Shown: positions 48,530 to 57,140 of the stretch, one piece after another
Layout of the letters: each line of letters opens with the position of its first letter
Numbering within the stretch: position 1 is the stretch's first letter
Source: a virus
Reading direction: 5' to 3' (one strand)
DNA: 59,518 nucleotides
IMG/VR virus record: IMGVR_UViG_3300025122_000016
Span: 1-59,518 of that record
Program-made: the position numbers and the translations under genes
Notes under the pieces: generated by a model
Databases searched by the model: none
What the model was told of the DNA's origin: nothing
Seen by the model: only the letters and a program-made list of their open reading frames with translations

Positions 48530-48586
48530 TTAATATGCAAAAATAATGAATGCTAATACAGCCATGCAAGCCATGATAAAATCCAT
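48530..48586 (-). CDS. 18-residue membrane micropeptide
   Basis: ATG 48586 with a strong AAGGAGAG site nine bases upstream; codes MDFIMACMAVLAFIIFAY, a single hydrophobic helix. Its stop precedes the next ATG by one base, so it may only carry ribosomes to that gene. It is too short to be sure of a function. Confidence 0.5.
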   Translation of the reverse strand: MDFIMACMAVLAFIIFAY

Positions 48587-48597
48587 TGTTACTCTCC

Positions 48598-48987
48598 TTA
48601 GTATGCTTGTCTTGGTATCGTAATTCCATACTCAGCCATGAACTGTTCAACCCTTTCCATGTATTCCCCAAAGTCATCTACTTTCATCTTAGATGTAGAG
48701 TATGGTAGTTCATATGTCTTTCCTGTTATATCGCTTTCAAGTGTGTCAATACCTAATAGTTCTGTTGCAAGTATAGCATGCAATTCATCTACTGTGTGCC
48801 CTGTTTCCTTAGAGAATGTTCTAAGCAATAGCCAATACCTGTTGTTTTGTTCGGATGATCTTTTAGATTTGTATTTTTGAATCGTCACTTCGTAAGGACT
48901 GTCTTCATTCGCTCCTAGAGCATAGAGTTTATCTATGCAAGAGTCAACCGCTTCGTCGTTACGAAGAACATACCTTATCTTTTCCAT
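48598..48987 (-). CDS. ninB: NinB/Orf-like recombination protein
   Basis: 129 residues, AAGGAAG site. YEVTIQKYKSKRSSEQNNRY, WLLLRTFSKETGHTVDEL and LLGIDTLESDI match the NinB (lambda Orf) family, which binds SSB and DNA to load annealing proteins. It lies beside HNH, annealing and exonuclease genes. Confidence 0.85.
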   Translation of the reverse strand: MEKIRYVLRNDEAVDSCIDKLYALGANEDSPYEVTIQKYKSKRSSEQNNRYWLLLRTFSKETGHTVDELHAILATELLGIDTLESDITGKTYELPYSTSKMKVDDFGEYMERVEQFMAEYGITIPRQAY

Positions 48988-48988
48988 A

Positions 48989-49255
48989 TCATACTTCCTT
49001 GAGTTTGTTTTCTTTGAATGCCCTTCCTATTGTTTGCAAACACCACCTTATCTGATCCTCTTTGGGATGCGTTCCGTTATGGCAATCTTCATGGCACTTA
49101 TAACATACTGGTATAGTAAATACATCTGAGGCCTTTCTCCCTACACCAGCGCCGAGAACAATCACCCGTAAGTGATGAGCCTGTATGCCCTGTATTGTAG
49201 CACAAAATATACAAGGCAGTGAGGCTACCCACTGTAGATACTTGCGTGACTTCAA
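48989..49255 (-). CDS. HNH-type nuclease, Ref/DUF968-like
   Basis: 88 residues from a TTG start with a GGAGAG site. PCIFC, QAHHLR and a downstream VCYKCHEDCHNGTH form a Cys/His zinc and catalytic core. The pattern resembles phage recombination nucleases of the Ref or DUF968 type. Probably cuts recombination intermediates. It ends one base before ninB. Confidence 0.78.
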   Translation of the reverse strand: MKSRKYLQWVASLPCIFCATIQGIQAHHLRVIVLGAGVGRKASDVFTIPVCYKCHEDCHNGTHPKEDQIRWCLQTIGRAFKENKLKEV

Positions 49256-49789
49256 TCAAGCTCTCCTTAATGCGTTTATAAGTTCTCTCTCCCAGTTGTA
49301 TAAGGCCCCTATAAAGTGATAGTGGTAATTATATTTTACGCATCTGTGGTAGGTTCTCCTATCCATCATCAAATAGTTTGCCCTAACTCTATCGCTTATA
49401 GATTTTTTACCAACTCCATTACAAACAGTGCATGTGAATAATGTTTGGTCTATAAAAAGTTTGCCCCTGCCCCCGCACTTAGGACAGCATGATGGACTTA
49501 TGCCTTCGCCAAGTGCTAGAACGCACATCCTTTTTAATAAAGCATTTGTCATTTTAAAGCCGTGTCTTTTTCTTGCCCATTTTATTTTTTTTCCTATCTT
49601 AAACAGTTCAAATAATATTTCTTTATTATGGTTGGGGTCTAATGCATACTTAGCCCTACCGTACAAAGATGCTGGCCTACTAGCAAATCCCATTGCACCT
49701 GCTATATAAATCCATGGCAATCTATCCTCTGTACGTGACGGGTCGGGAGACCTGATTGTCAATGATTTAATGTCTTCTAACCCTGCCAT
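49256..49789 (-). CDS. Q-like antitermination protein candidate
   Basis: 177 residues. CPKCGGRGKLFIDQTLFTCT with CNGVGKK is a C-x2-C-x-G-x-G zinc ribbon, followed by SISDRVRANYLMMDRRTYHR, a possible helix-turn-helix. This order is that of phage Q-type antiterminators, and position at the end of the early/middle set fits. It could let RNA polymerase read through the long forward unit. DnaJ-like zinc proteins are an alternative. Confidence 0.6.
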   Translation of the reverse strand: MAGLEDIKSLTIRSPDPSRTEDRLPWIYIAGAMGFASRPASLYGRAKYALDPNHNKEILFELFKIGKKIKWARKRHGFKMTNALLKRMCVLALGEGISPSCCPKCGGRGKLFIDQTLFTCTVCNGVGKKSISDRVRANYLMMDRRTYHRCVKYNYHYHFIGALYNWERELINALRRA

Positions 49790-49973
49790 AAATGCTCTCG
49801 TATATTTTTCTTGTTGGTCTCAAGCCGAATGCGTGATTGCTTCCATTAACATAACCCAAGAATGTTTCACACGCCTGACTCCCCTCATAGCAGGGCTTGT
49901 AGTACAAGCAGTCAGTGCATGGGGGTTCTTCAGATTTGATTGCTCGTAATATATTAAATATCCCTCTGTCCAT
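49767..49973 (-). CDS. Unknown Cys-containing 68-residue protein
   Basis: MDRGIFNILRAIKSEEPPCT with C-x2-C-x5-C spacing (CTDCLYYKPC) and a basic end (YGRVRRH). Cys could bind zinc. AAGGAGATC site. Overlaps both neighbours slightly. No family recognised. Confidence 0.63.
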   Translation of the reverse strand: MDRGIFNILRAIKSEEPPCTDCLYYKPCYEGSQACETFLGYVNGSNHAFGLRPTRKIYESIYGRVRRH

Positions 49974-50283
49974 GCCTGATCTCCTTCTTCAGGTCACCAA
50001 GTCTTAAAATAACTAGCGTATCATCTATGACTGCAGATCTCTCCTTTAAAAATACGATCGGAGTCTTCACACCATCGCTTGATTTCACTGCTTGATCCAT
50101 AGCATTCTTTATCCACTTGGGTATTTCTTTTCTGTACTTGCACTCGATAGAAAAGACATTGCTTTTTATGTCGGCAGCATGCCCTCGAATTCTACCTGTT
50201 ACTGGTATTCTTTCTGCGTCATCACCCAGTAAGGTCAGCTCCTCAGCTATTTTTCTCTCAAACTTCTTCCATGTTTTATCCAT
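49954..50283 (-). CDS. Holliday junction resolvase-like PD-(D/E)XK nuclease
   Basis: 109 residues from ATG 50283 (GGAGTG site). Glu in FERKIAEELT, Asp in GHAADIKS and E-C-K in FSIECKYRK make the E-D-ExK core of Hjc-type and related nucleases. A likely role is cleaving branched DNA before packaging. A longer frame to 50334 would overlap the primase gene. Confidence 0.75.
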   Translation of the reverse strand: MDKTWKKFERKIAEELTLLGDDAERIPVTGRIRGHAADIKSNVFSIECKYRKEIPKWIKNAMDQAVKSSDGVKTPIVFLKERSAVIDDTLVILRLGDLKKEIRHGQRDI

Positions 50284-50284
50284 A

Positions 50285-52045
50285 TCACACTCCGAATTTA
50301 GGAGGTATCTCTTCAGTAGCTTTATTAAGTTCATGGTATGTTCCTGTAGACCAGTTGTAAGCTAGTTCTGACATGCCTATCCTACCATCCTGTCTGAACC
50401 TAATTTTCTGGGTATGTATTTCTATTACTGCACCACTATCAATGCTTAAATCTCTCCAAACTGTAATACAATTATCAGACTTGTCTCTCCATCTAGCACT
50501 ACCACTTATATCATATGGCGTTGGGATGGGTACCTTACCGTTTTTATCTCGGTAAAGCTTTGCTGGATGGGCGACTATCCATATGTGTATGCCTGCCTTA
50601 CGTGCAAATTGTCTGACTCTTTTTAAACATATAGATATGTACTCTGTTTCTGTTTGATTGTTAGGCCTCATGTGCTCAAGTTCATTCCATGGGTCAATAA
50701 CCAATCCCCTTATACCTTTTTTAAGCACGAGAGATTGCGCGGCTTTTAGAATTGTTTCTATTGACCACTCTTTATCATCATGTGGGAGTATCCAAGTGAA
50801 ATGTTTGGACAACCACCTCTTGCCATGCTCTAACTCTTCCTTACTCATCCTGAGTTGAGGCCCGTCATTGAATGGCGCACCTATATATTTCTCAAGAACC
50901 CTAGCCATATGGTCTTCCATTGGTTGGTTCTCTGGTGAGAAAATTGCGAAGTTCCATCCTTCATTCTTAGCTATGTTAACCATCATGGCGTCTATCCAAT
51001 TTGATTTGCCGCTACTTGGTATCCCTGTAACCGTCGTCAATGCTCCGGGCCTTACCAGATACAAAGGATTAAGGCCACTCCATCCTGTACTTACACCTTG
51101 ATCCATCCCACTATCATACAATCTATTTATAGAGTCAGATAATTCTATTGCATTGTATGTTCCCTCTATTGGGTAAGGTGCAGCGTGGTCAATGCACTCA
51201 ATCAATATGCTTTTTCCATACTTTATAAGAACTTCGTTAGCATCCTTACATCCTTCAGGCCAATCAACTTTGTAGCATACCTCTCTTCCCAACCTTCTAG
51301 ATAACTCATCCTCTAATTTTTTACCAGCCTCGTCGTTGTCAACTGCCAATATAAACTTACCAATACCCTTAGTCCAGTTACCATTTAAATATTCAAACTT
51401 GGAACTGTAGTCTCTTGAGTTTGGTGGTGGTGCGCCATCAGGAACACTTATGCAGTTCTTTATTCCCGCTTCCCATAAAGCCAGTTTATCGATCTCACCC
51501 TCAACAATAACAGACCATCCTGATCTGGAAGTTGCATCTTCATCTGGAACTATTATGTCATCGATGCCATAAGGAATTCTCTGAGCGCCCGCTTCTAAAC
51601 GAAAATTCTTTTTACCGTCCCTATATTTTACGTTTATTAATTCTCCATCTTTATAATATGGAAATGCTATAGCGTTCTCAAGTGATTCTGTTTGTGGCAT
51701 ATAAACTTTCTTGGATGAGATATTATTTTCCTTCAATGTCTCAGCAGATATACCTCTATTCAAGAACCAGTCCATAACTTCAGGACTTAAATCTACGGCG
51801 GGTAATGGTTCTGGCTTGTGGTAGGTTGGCTTTCTCCAGTGGAGTACATTGGATATATCATCCGGCCCCTTCTTTAAAGAGCCTGACCAACCACAGTGGT
51901 GACACAACCATACACCCTCATCTGCATTCACAGATAAGCATGGTGCTTTCTTCTTTTTCCTATGACTTGAACATTCTGGGCATTGTGTATTAACCTGTCC
52001 CGATGCCCTGCCGGGAAGTCTTATACCATAATCTTCAAATGTCAT
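50285..52045 (-). CDS. Primase-helicase (T7 gp4-like)
   Basis: 586 residues from ATG 52045. A start at 52060 is possible, but only the 52045 one has a GGTAAGAG site. Zinc ribbon: Cys22, Cys25, Cys48, Cys51. TOPRIM: VIVEGEIDKLALWEAG and ILAVDNDEAGK. RecA-like helicase: Walker A G-I-P-S-S-G-K-S at 341-348, Walker B GLVIDPWNE, then IVAHPAKL. Primes and unwinds at the fork. No polymerase gene accompanies it. A long AT-rich leader with 17-bp repeats precedes it. Confidence 0.93.
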   Translation of the reverse strand: MTFEDYGIRLPGRASGQVNTQCPECSSHRKKKKAPCLSVNADEGVWLCHHCGWSGSLKKGPDDISNVLHWRKPTYHKPEPLPAVDLSPEVMDWFLNRGISAETLKENNISSKKVYMPQTESLENAIAFPYYKDGELINVKYRDGKKNFRLEAGAQRIPYGIDDIIVPDEDATSRSGWSVIVEGEIDKLALWEAGIKNCISVPDGAPPPNSRDYSSKFEYLNGNWTKGIGKFILAVDNDEAGKKLEDELSRRLGREVCYKVDWPEGCKDANEVLIKYGKSILIECIDHAAPYPIEGTYNAIELSDSINRLYDSGMDQGVSTGWSGLNPLYLVRPGALTTVTGIPSSGKSNWIDAMMVNIAKNEGWNFAIFSPENQPMEDHMARVLEKYIGAPFNDGPQLRMSKEELEHGKRWLSKHFTWILPHDDKEWSIETILKAAQSLVLKKGIRGLVIDPWNELEHMRPNNQTETEYISICLKRVRQFARKAGIHIWIVAHPAKLYRDKNGKVPIPTPYDISGSARWRDKSDNCITVWRDLSIDSGAVIEIHTQKIRFRQDGRIGMSELAYNWSTGTYHELNKATEEIPPKFGV

Positions 52046-52058
52046 AATTTCTCTTACC

Positions 52059-52095
52059 ATAATTATATTATATATACTATAATTATATTATATAT
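52059..52095. repeat. Two 17-bp AT-only direct repeats
   Basis: ATAATTATATTATATAT at 52059-52075 and again at 52079-52095, at a 20-base step. Only A and T, next to the start of primase-helicase. Either an easily melted leader or an unwinding element of an origin. Confidence 0.7.
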
Positions 52096-52127
52096 TTAAC
52101 AACAAAGAATATAATATCTATACTACT

Positions 52128-52138
52128 ATTATAGCATA
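52128..52138 (-). promoter_or_regulatory. Extended -10 promoter TATGCTATAAT before primase-helicase
   Basis: Reverse-strand copy of the same 11 bases found at 1294-1304 on the forward strand. Transcription would start near 52121, 76 bases before the primase ATG, and read through the replication genes. No good -35 box is present. Confidence 0.65.
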
Positions 52139-52192
52139 ACGTATTGGCTATGGTGAGTCATGGTAGAAATTAACTTTCTTGAATCTTCCGTG

Positions 52193-52369
52193 CTATTTCT
52201 CCGACTCACCAAGTTCGTCATCTATCTCTTTCTTACCATCTTTTCTAGTCTGCTTATTAGTTTTTTTAATATGCTTCCCTCCCTTCTTTAATATGTCATA
52301 GTTATATCTTGGCTTTAAAGTATTACGAACAGAACTCGTATCATCTGTACGTTTTCGCTTGTTGCTCAT
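52193..52369 (-). CDS. Basic 58-residue protein, unknown
   Basis: MSNKRKRTDDTSSVRNTLKP from ATG 52369 with GAGAGGAC site. Nearly half its residues are charged, with more Lys/Arg than acid; C-terminal Lys/Glu mix (GKKEIDDELGESEK). Last gene of the MoxR-VWA operon and next to the primase promoter. DNA-binding is possible. Confidence 0.65.
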   Translation of the reverse strand: MSNKRKRTDDTSSVRNTLKPRYNYDILKKGGKHIKKTNKQTRKDGKKEIDDELGESEK

Positions 52370-52448
52370 TGTGTCCTCTCTAAAAACATGCCGTATAAGG
52401 CACCAAATCAAGCCTCTAAGAGACATTTAAAGTGCACCCTGTACCCCC

Positions 52449-53417
52449 CTACGACTGAATAGAATCTACTAATTTTATTAGCTTTCCTTCCATCAAACTA
52501 GCAGGTAACTCCGATGCTATACTGGCGGCAAGTAGGTAAGCTTTATCCATTGTCTCTCTAGACCTGTCAATAAATCTAGCAACGGAAAGCCTCCTTATCA
52601 ACCCCTCGTTTGGGCCGTGGTTTCCATAAGTGCTGGGTTTGTACATCTCTAATACTACATGCATCAAACCAGTTGGAATCCCTCTAAACGTCGCGTTTTG
52701 ATCGGCACAACAGATAGCAAGGTCACCATTTAACCTAGCTTTAGCCATTTCCTTGTAATGTTTTGGCTCTAGGTGCTGTGATAGTGGCTTATCTTCAGCC
52801 CATATAGTCTTGCCTCGATTGAGCCTCTTGGCATTAGTTATATTTCCATTAGGGAACTTATCACTAGCTGGGCTATACTTTATTGTACCTTCATTGGGGA
52901 CTTCATATATAACATGTGGACATTCATTACCATTATGGTATGGTGCGTAAGCATGCATTCTGGCGTCTGTCATGTCAGGATTAAAGCTTGTGAACATCTT
53001 GTTTCCGTCAGTGCCAGCAGATTTTGACCAGAAATAAATCCATTCTGGTAAATATTCTGATATAAGACATACGACTCTATCAGAAAAAAAAGTCCGTTGA
53101 TTTTTACGCCTAACCCCTCTTGTGGGGTATATAAAATCGAAAACTTTATCTAAATCAACAGTTACTTCATTGTTTTTATGGTAAGTTATCATCTTATTAT
53201 TGCTTATTTCAGAAGCCTTGTTACGTATTTCTTCTACGGTTGAGGTATCTCCAAAGTCAAGGTCTAGGTAATTCTCTGCACCAAAAAAGAAATCGCCATC
53301 CTCTTCTCTTAATGTACATCCATTGCCAAATTGTCTTGCGTTTTTATGTATATAATATTCTCTTGCGGCATGCAAGGTAGTATTAATAACCGAAAGTGTA
53401 CTGTCTCCATAAGCCAT
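52449..53417 (-). CDS. Unknown 322-residue protein in the MoxR-VWA operon
   Basis: GAGGAGAAG site. MAYGDSTLSVINTTLHAARE; central aromatic and basic part (TRGVRRKNQRTFFSDRVVCL; ICCADQNATFRGIPTGLMH), C-terminal helix (KAYLLAASIASELPASLMEG). No membrane segment or catalytic motif seen. It follows the VWA/metallopeptidase gene by 15 bases, so it is a candidate substrate or regulator of that system. Confidence 0.72.
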   Translation of the reverse strand: MAYGDSTLSVINTTLHAAREYYIHKNARQFGNGCTLREEDGDFFFGAENYLDLDFGDTSTVEEIRNKASEISNNKMITYHKNNEVTVDLDKVFDFIYPTRGVRRKNQRTFFSDRVVCLISEYLPEWIYFWSKSAGTDGNKMFTSFNPDMTDARMHAYAPYHNGNECPHVIYEVPNEGTIKYSPASDKFPNGNITNAKRLNRGKTIWAEDKPLSQHLEPKHYKEMAKARLNGDLAICCADQNATFRGIPTGLMHVVLEMYKPSTYGNHGPNEGLIRRLSVARFIDRSRETMDKAYLLAASIASELPASLMEGKLIKLVDSIQS

Positions 53418-53432
53418 AAGCTTCTCCTCTAT

Positions 53433-54560
53433 CTAAATCTCTTCATCGACATAAATTACATCTCCGAATGGGCTTGTTATTATTCTACCACAATTATATG
53501 CCACCCAAAGAACGGGATAATCTGGCTCAGTTTCTGGGAAACTGCCCATCATATCTGTGAAATATATAAACAAAGATGGGTTAACATCATTCATTTCTAC
53601 CCACTCAAAAGCAGGCTCAAATGCAGTGCCACCTCCACCAACAGGGTTAATGCTGAAAGGAAAGTCTTCTTTATTAAAGGTCTCTGCTTTGTGAACTGCG
53701 GCATCGACATGCAGTACAATCACCTTATCAATGTCACAATCCATCACTATACCGTTGATCTCACCAACAAATCTCTCCAAAAAAGATTGAGTTGATCCGC
53801 TTGAATCAATAGCAACAACGAGTTCTCTTAGGCCGTGCTCTTTGCGGACAGATGGAAGATATATACCAGAAGAAATGAACTTCTTCAAAGGTTTAGTCCA
53901 TGTTGAGGTATTTTTTATCCTGTCGATAGCGTATTGCCTCATCTTTTCAGACCATAAAATCTCTGGTTCTAGTATATCTGCTACAAGATGTTCAAATTCA
54001 GCAGGTACAGTGCCTCTACTTTTAGCGGCCTCAACAGCGCCAATGACTCTAGTTTTCCACTCATTTTCCATCTCGTTTTTGTCTGAAGAAGAGTTAAATC
54101 CATCTTCAAAGTACCCTGTTCCTCCAATATCGAAGCCAGCAACAGGCAAATCAATGCATTTTGCGCCTTTAATTAGGTCATCATATACCTTTTCAGCAGT
54201 CCATCCGTCATACTTCTCATCATGTAGCACATCTTCTGGCAACGCAATGCCTGCATCAAAGATTATTTTGTTGATTACATAGTCGCAAGCTTGATTCCAA
54301 ACGTAAGGATTTCTAGTTCCTCTCCGTGTTACATGAAGGAAGGCGCAATGACACACCTCATGAACGAAAACACCTAACAATACCCTAACCGACAGGGTTT
54401 CTACATAAGATGGATTATAATATAAATTATTACCATCAGTTCCCATTGTTGGGATGTCTTCCTTGACTATCATAGGCATTCTACATAACAAAGTGCCAAA
54501 GAAAGGTTGATCAACTAAGGCGTGAGTCCTAGCTATACCTATCTTACGATTCAAGTCCAT
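53433..54560 (-). CDS. VWA-like metallopeptidase (DUF2201 type)
   Basis: 375 residues. The N-terminal peptidase-like domain has H-E-V-C-H (His67, Glu68, His71) followed by another His76. The C-terminal VWA-like domain has the MIDAS D-S-S-G-S (Asp252-Ser256), which binds a divalent metal and partners. This pairing fits PF13203/PF09967 proteins found with MoxR ATPases. It overlaps the 292-residue gene by 17 bases. Confidence 0.85.
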   Translation of the reverse strand: MDLNRKIGIARTHALVDQPFFGTLLCRMPMIVKEDIPTMGTDGNNLYYNPSYVETLSVRVLLGVFVHEVCHCAFLHVTRRGTRNPYVWNQACDYVINKIIFDAGIALPEDVLHDEKYDGWTAEKVYDDLIKGAKCIDLPVAGFDIGGTGYFEDGFNSSSDKNEMENEWKTRVIGAVEAAKSRGTVPAEFEHLVADILEPEILWSEKMRQYAIDRIKNTSTWTKPLKKFISSGIYLPSVRKEHGLRELVVAIDSSGSTQSFLERFVGEINGIVMDCDIDKVIVLHVDAAVHKAETFNKEDFPFSINPVGGGGTAFEPAFEWVEMNDVNPSLFIYFTDMMGSFPETEPDYPVLWVAYNCGRIITSPFGDVIYVDEEI

Positions 54561-55422
54561 ATATACGCTCCATTTTCTCTATAATTTGTGTCGCAGATGA
54601 AACAACACCACTCCTAGTGCCTTCACTATCTCTTAACTCCTCGATTCCGTAACATAAAAGACCGTCTTCCATCTCTTTCGCTATCATAGATAGGTTCTGA
54701 TCTTCCATTATATTAAGATGAGGCACAACTTTTACTACATTATGTACTTTATTTATTAAACTGTTGAAAATTCTTGGGTCTTCCTTGTCCAGCACACACT
54801 TCATGTGTGTTACAGCATCATGCATCTTGTAATGTAAGTCTTTAATTGAAGACCGCATAGATTCTATCATATCTTCCTTCGCTTCTTCCTCGATCTTGCG
54901 TAACTCTTCCTGACTAGCACCATGATCGAACCTAAAATCCATACTATCTAGACTAGGTATAGGCCTGATTGATGATGAGAAATGTAATTTATTTAACAGT
55001 GCATCAGCGAATGGGTAATCATTCACATTAAACAACGACCCTAACCTGACCTTAGCCTCTTCAACATGACCATCATAAGCGGCAGAGGTTAATGCCTTCT
55101 CATGATGCCATGCATTCTTAGCTTTTCTTATCACATTGCTTGCCTCTATCACAGAACCGTTACCAAGTATACGCATATTGCTCCCATTCATATATGGTAG
55201 CGTAACAGAGTCAATATACCCCATGATCTCACTCTTTATTTTATGGTATGGCTTGAATAACTTACGTTCCATGGTAATTTTCTGGTAATTTCCTGCTCTT
55301 TTCCTACCGCCTTCAACATTATTATCGAATGCAATCTTTTCAGATAGATTCTTATCTGCCTTAGTGCCTGAAGGTATACTAAAATCAACACACAAAAGAA
55401 CTGCCTTGTCTTCTAGTGACAT
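54544..55422 (-). CDS. Unknown 292-residue helical protein in the MoxR-VWA operon
   Basis: GGAG site. MSLEDKAVLLCVDFSIPSGT, then GKADKN-like charge and GGRKRAGNYQK, recall a family of phage proteins found between MoxR and VWA genes (DUF3150-like). Long helices (RKIEEEAKEDMIESMRSSIK). Likely structural partner in the complex; no catalytic motif. Confidence 0.72.
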   Translation of the reverse strand: MSLEDKAVLLCVDFSIPSGTKADKNLSEKIAFDNNVEGGRKRAGNYQKITMERKLFKPYHKIKSEIMGYIDSVTLPYMNGSNMRILGNGSVIEASNVIRKAKNAWHHEKALTSAAYDGHVEEAKVRLGSLFNVNDYPFADALLNKLHFSSSIRPIPSLDSMDFRFDHGASQEELRKIEEEAKEDMIESMRSSIKDLHYKMHDAVTHMKCVLDKEDPRIFNSLINKVHNVVKVVPHLNIMEDQNLSMIAKEMEDGLLCYGIEELRDSEGTRSGVVSSATQIIEKMERIYGLES

Positions 55423-55423
55423 A

Positions 55424-55660
55424 TTATTCTCCGGTCATTTCAAAATTTGTTAAAATAGAATATGTGGAGTCTCCACTATCAAAGCTTATTGACATACATC
55501 TTTGATACAACCACCACAGAAGTCTGCTTTTCCATGTAAGTATTGGTTCTCCCCTATTGTCAAACTTCCACTTAAGGGACTCATGCTTTTCAAAACAATG
55601 ATCACCAAATACATACATTACATCATAATATACAGACTTAAATCCAACTGTATATTCCAT
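55424..55660 (-). CDS. Unknown 78-residue protein in the MoxR-VWA operon
   Basis: ATG 55660 with AAGGAGAAAC site, so I prefer this to a longer frame reaching 55699 inside the ATPase gene. MEYTVGFKSVYYDVMYVFGD, aromatic and Cys-containing, ends NFEMTGE. Ten bases after the MoxR stop. No family recognised. Confidence 0.65.
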   Translation of the reverse strand: MEYTVGFKSVYYDVMYVFGDHCFEKHESLKWKFDNRGEPILTWKSRLLWWLYQRCMSISFDSGDSTYSILTNFEMTGE

Positions 55661-55670
55661 TAGTTTCTCC

Positions 55671-56702
55671 TTATCCAAGTAAAACATCTGAATTTTCAAT
55701 AGCCCACATACTGAAAGCCTTAGTATCCTCTAACTCCTTAGTCTTTTTCCACGCTTGCATGACACATAAGGTGGTAAACTCAGGGTCAAGTCTCGACATA
55801 TATTTAATGACATTATCAAAGTTCTTTTGATCAGCATACTGAGCGAGACTGCATGCGATAGCGTACTTAGCACTAGGATTTTCTGGAATTCTAGTTTTAT
55901 CAGGTGACTTGATACAATCTAATGGGTCAGGAACATCAACAGCTACATCTTCATGCGATGCAAATGCAACAGCGGCCCCCTCTCCGACAAGTGAGGCGTA
56001 TAAATTAAACCTCATTGATTTAGATGGGTCTTTCTTTCTAACACCACTCACTCTTTCCCACGCTCTAGGGTTAGGGTAAGCCCATTCAGCCGCACCCGTT
56101 TCAGGCATCTTAAATGCCATATCAGGATGGAACTTTAGAAAAGAAATCACAATAGGGTCGACCCCGTTCCGTATAAAGTGAGGAAGAAGCCCGTCCTTTG
56201 CCTGTGTGTCAGCACCTAACTCCATAATCGCCTCGATATGTGCATACCTAGTCTTCTGCGGCACAGAAAGACCACGATTTATACCGCCATGTTCTTTCCT
56301 ATTGCCTAATGCAATGATCTGCCACCCATCAGGTAACCTGTAGTCTCCCACTCTACGCTCTAGAACAAGAGACTGCGTAGATGCGTTCACCTCTTGAGTT
56401 CCATCAAGTATCTCTTCCAAGCAAAGAACCCCATACTTACCATCACGATCCTCATAAGGGAGAAAGTCAGGCGATGCCCACCTAGAGATACCGCCATCCA
56501 AGTAAGGTATACCCTTGATATCACTAGGGTCCATTTGTGAGGTGCGTAGTTCCATATACCCACCAACATCGTTATGTGCGTACAAATCTGTCACCTGAGT
56601 CTTACCTATACCGGAGTGACCAGTAACTAATACTGGTATACCCTGCCCTCGGTAGTATCGGTAATAAGTAGGCAACTCATGCACTGGTACTTGTATTGTC
56701 AT
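55671..56702 (-). CDS. MoxR-type AAA+ ATPase
   Basis: 343 residues, AAGGAG site. Walker A G-H-S-G-I-G-K-T (28-35), Walker B-like GVLCLEEI (91-98, with Glu96-Glu97 instead of Asp-Glu), and LPDGWQIIALGNR with sensor Asn. MoxR ATPases with VWA partners remodel or insert metals into proteins. First gene of a tightly packed six-gene set ending at 52193. Confidence 0.87.
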   Translation of the reverse strand: MTIQVPVHELPTYYRYYRGQGIPVLVTGHSGIGKTQVTDLYAHNDVGGYMELRTSQMDPSDIKGIPYLDGGISRWASPDFLPYEDRDGKYGVLCLEEILDGTQEVNASTQSLVLERRVGDYRLPDGWQIIALGNRKEHGGINRGLSVPQKTRYAHIEAIMELGADTQAKDGLLPHFIRNGVDPIVISFLKFHPDMAFKMPETGAAEWAYPNPRAWERVSGVRKKDPSKSMRFNLYASLVGEGAAVAFASHEDVAVDVPDPLDCIKSPDKTRIPENPSAKYAIACSLAQYADQKNFDNVIKYMSRLDPEFTTLCVMQAWKKTKELEDTKAFSMWAIENSDVLLG

Positions 56703-56713
56703 ATAAAATCTCC

Positions 56714-56911
56714 TTACGCAATGATTACTTCTGGTGGAAGTGACTCAAGAACTAGCCTAGAAACAAACACTCGTTTATTATCTATAACTTTAGAGGTAGA
56801 TAATTTTACAGAGCTATCATTACCAAACTTACTTCTAAAAACTATGACAGGCTCAGCGCCCATAAATTCTTGATCGCATACAGACAGGTCGCTTAATTTA
56901 AGTGCACTCAT
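56714..56911 (-). CDS. Unknown 65-residue protein
   Basis: MSALKLSDLSVCDQEFMGAE, beta-like, with valine-rich VSRLVLESLPPEVIIA end. GGTGAAAG site. Overlaps its upstream neighbour by 14 bases and ends 11 bases before the MoxR gene. No family recognised. Confidence 0.62.
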   Translation of the reverse strand: MSALKLSDLSVCDQEFMGAEPVIVFRSKFGNDSSVKLSTSKVIDNKRVFVSRLVLESLPPEVIIA

Positions 56912-57119
56912 CTTTCACCGTCTCCCAATCAGCATCTTCGTTAGAGTACATTGCCTGCATCTTGAATGGATCAGTTGGCTCCTCAACAACGAGCCTAGCC
57001 TGATCAAGCCTACGTTCCTTTCTATCCATACGGGCAATCTCATCCCTCCACTGGTCAAGCGAAAGGCATCCCTCATCTCTCAGTATATTGAGAGCATGCT
57101 GCGACACAGAGTAAGTCAT
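56898..57119 (-). CDS. Unknown 73-residue protein
   Basis: MTYSVSQHALNILRDEGCLS, charged helix (RDEIARMDRKERRLDQARL). AGGGAGAG site. A dyad (57141-57160) lies just upstream. No family recognised. Confidence 0.65.
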   Translation of the reverse strand: MTYSVSQHALNILRDEGCLSLDQWRDEIARMDRKERRLDQARLVVEEPTDPFKMQAMYSNEDADWETVKDECT

Positions 57120-57140
57120 AATTGACTCTCCCTAAGTTAA

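Noticed and set aside
53842-54282. Forward frame of 146 codons opposite the VWA gene
   Set aside because: Antisense to clear HExxH and MIDAS coding sequence, with no start signal.
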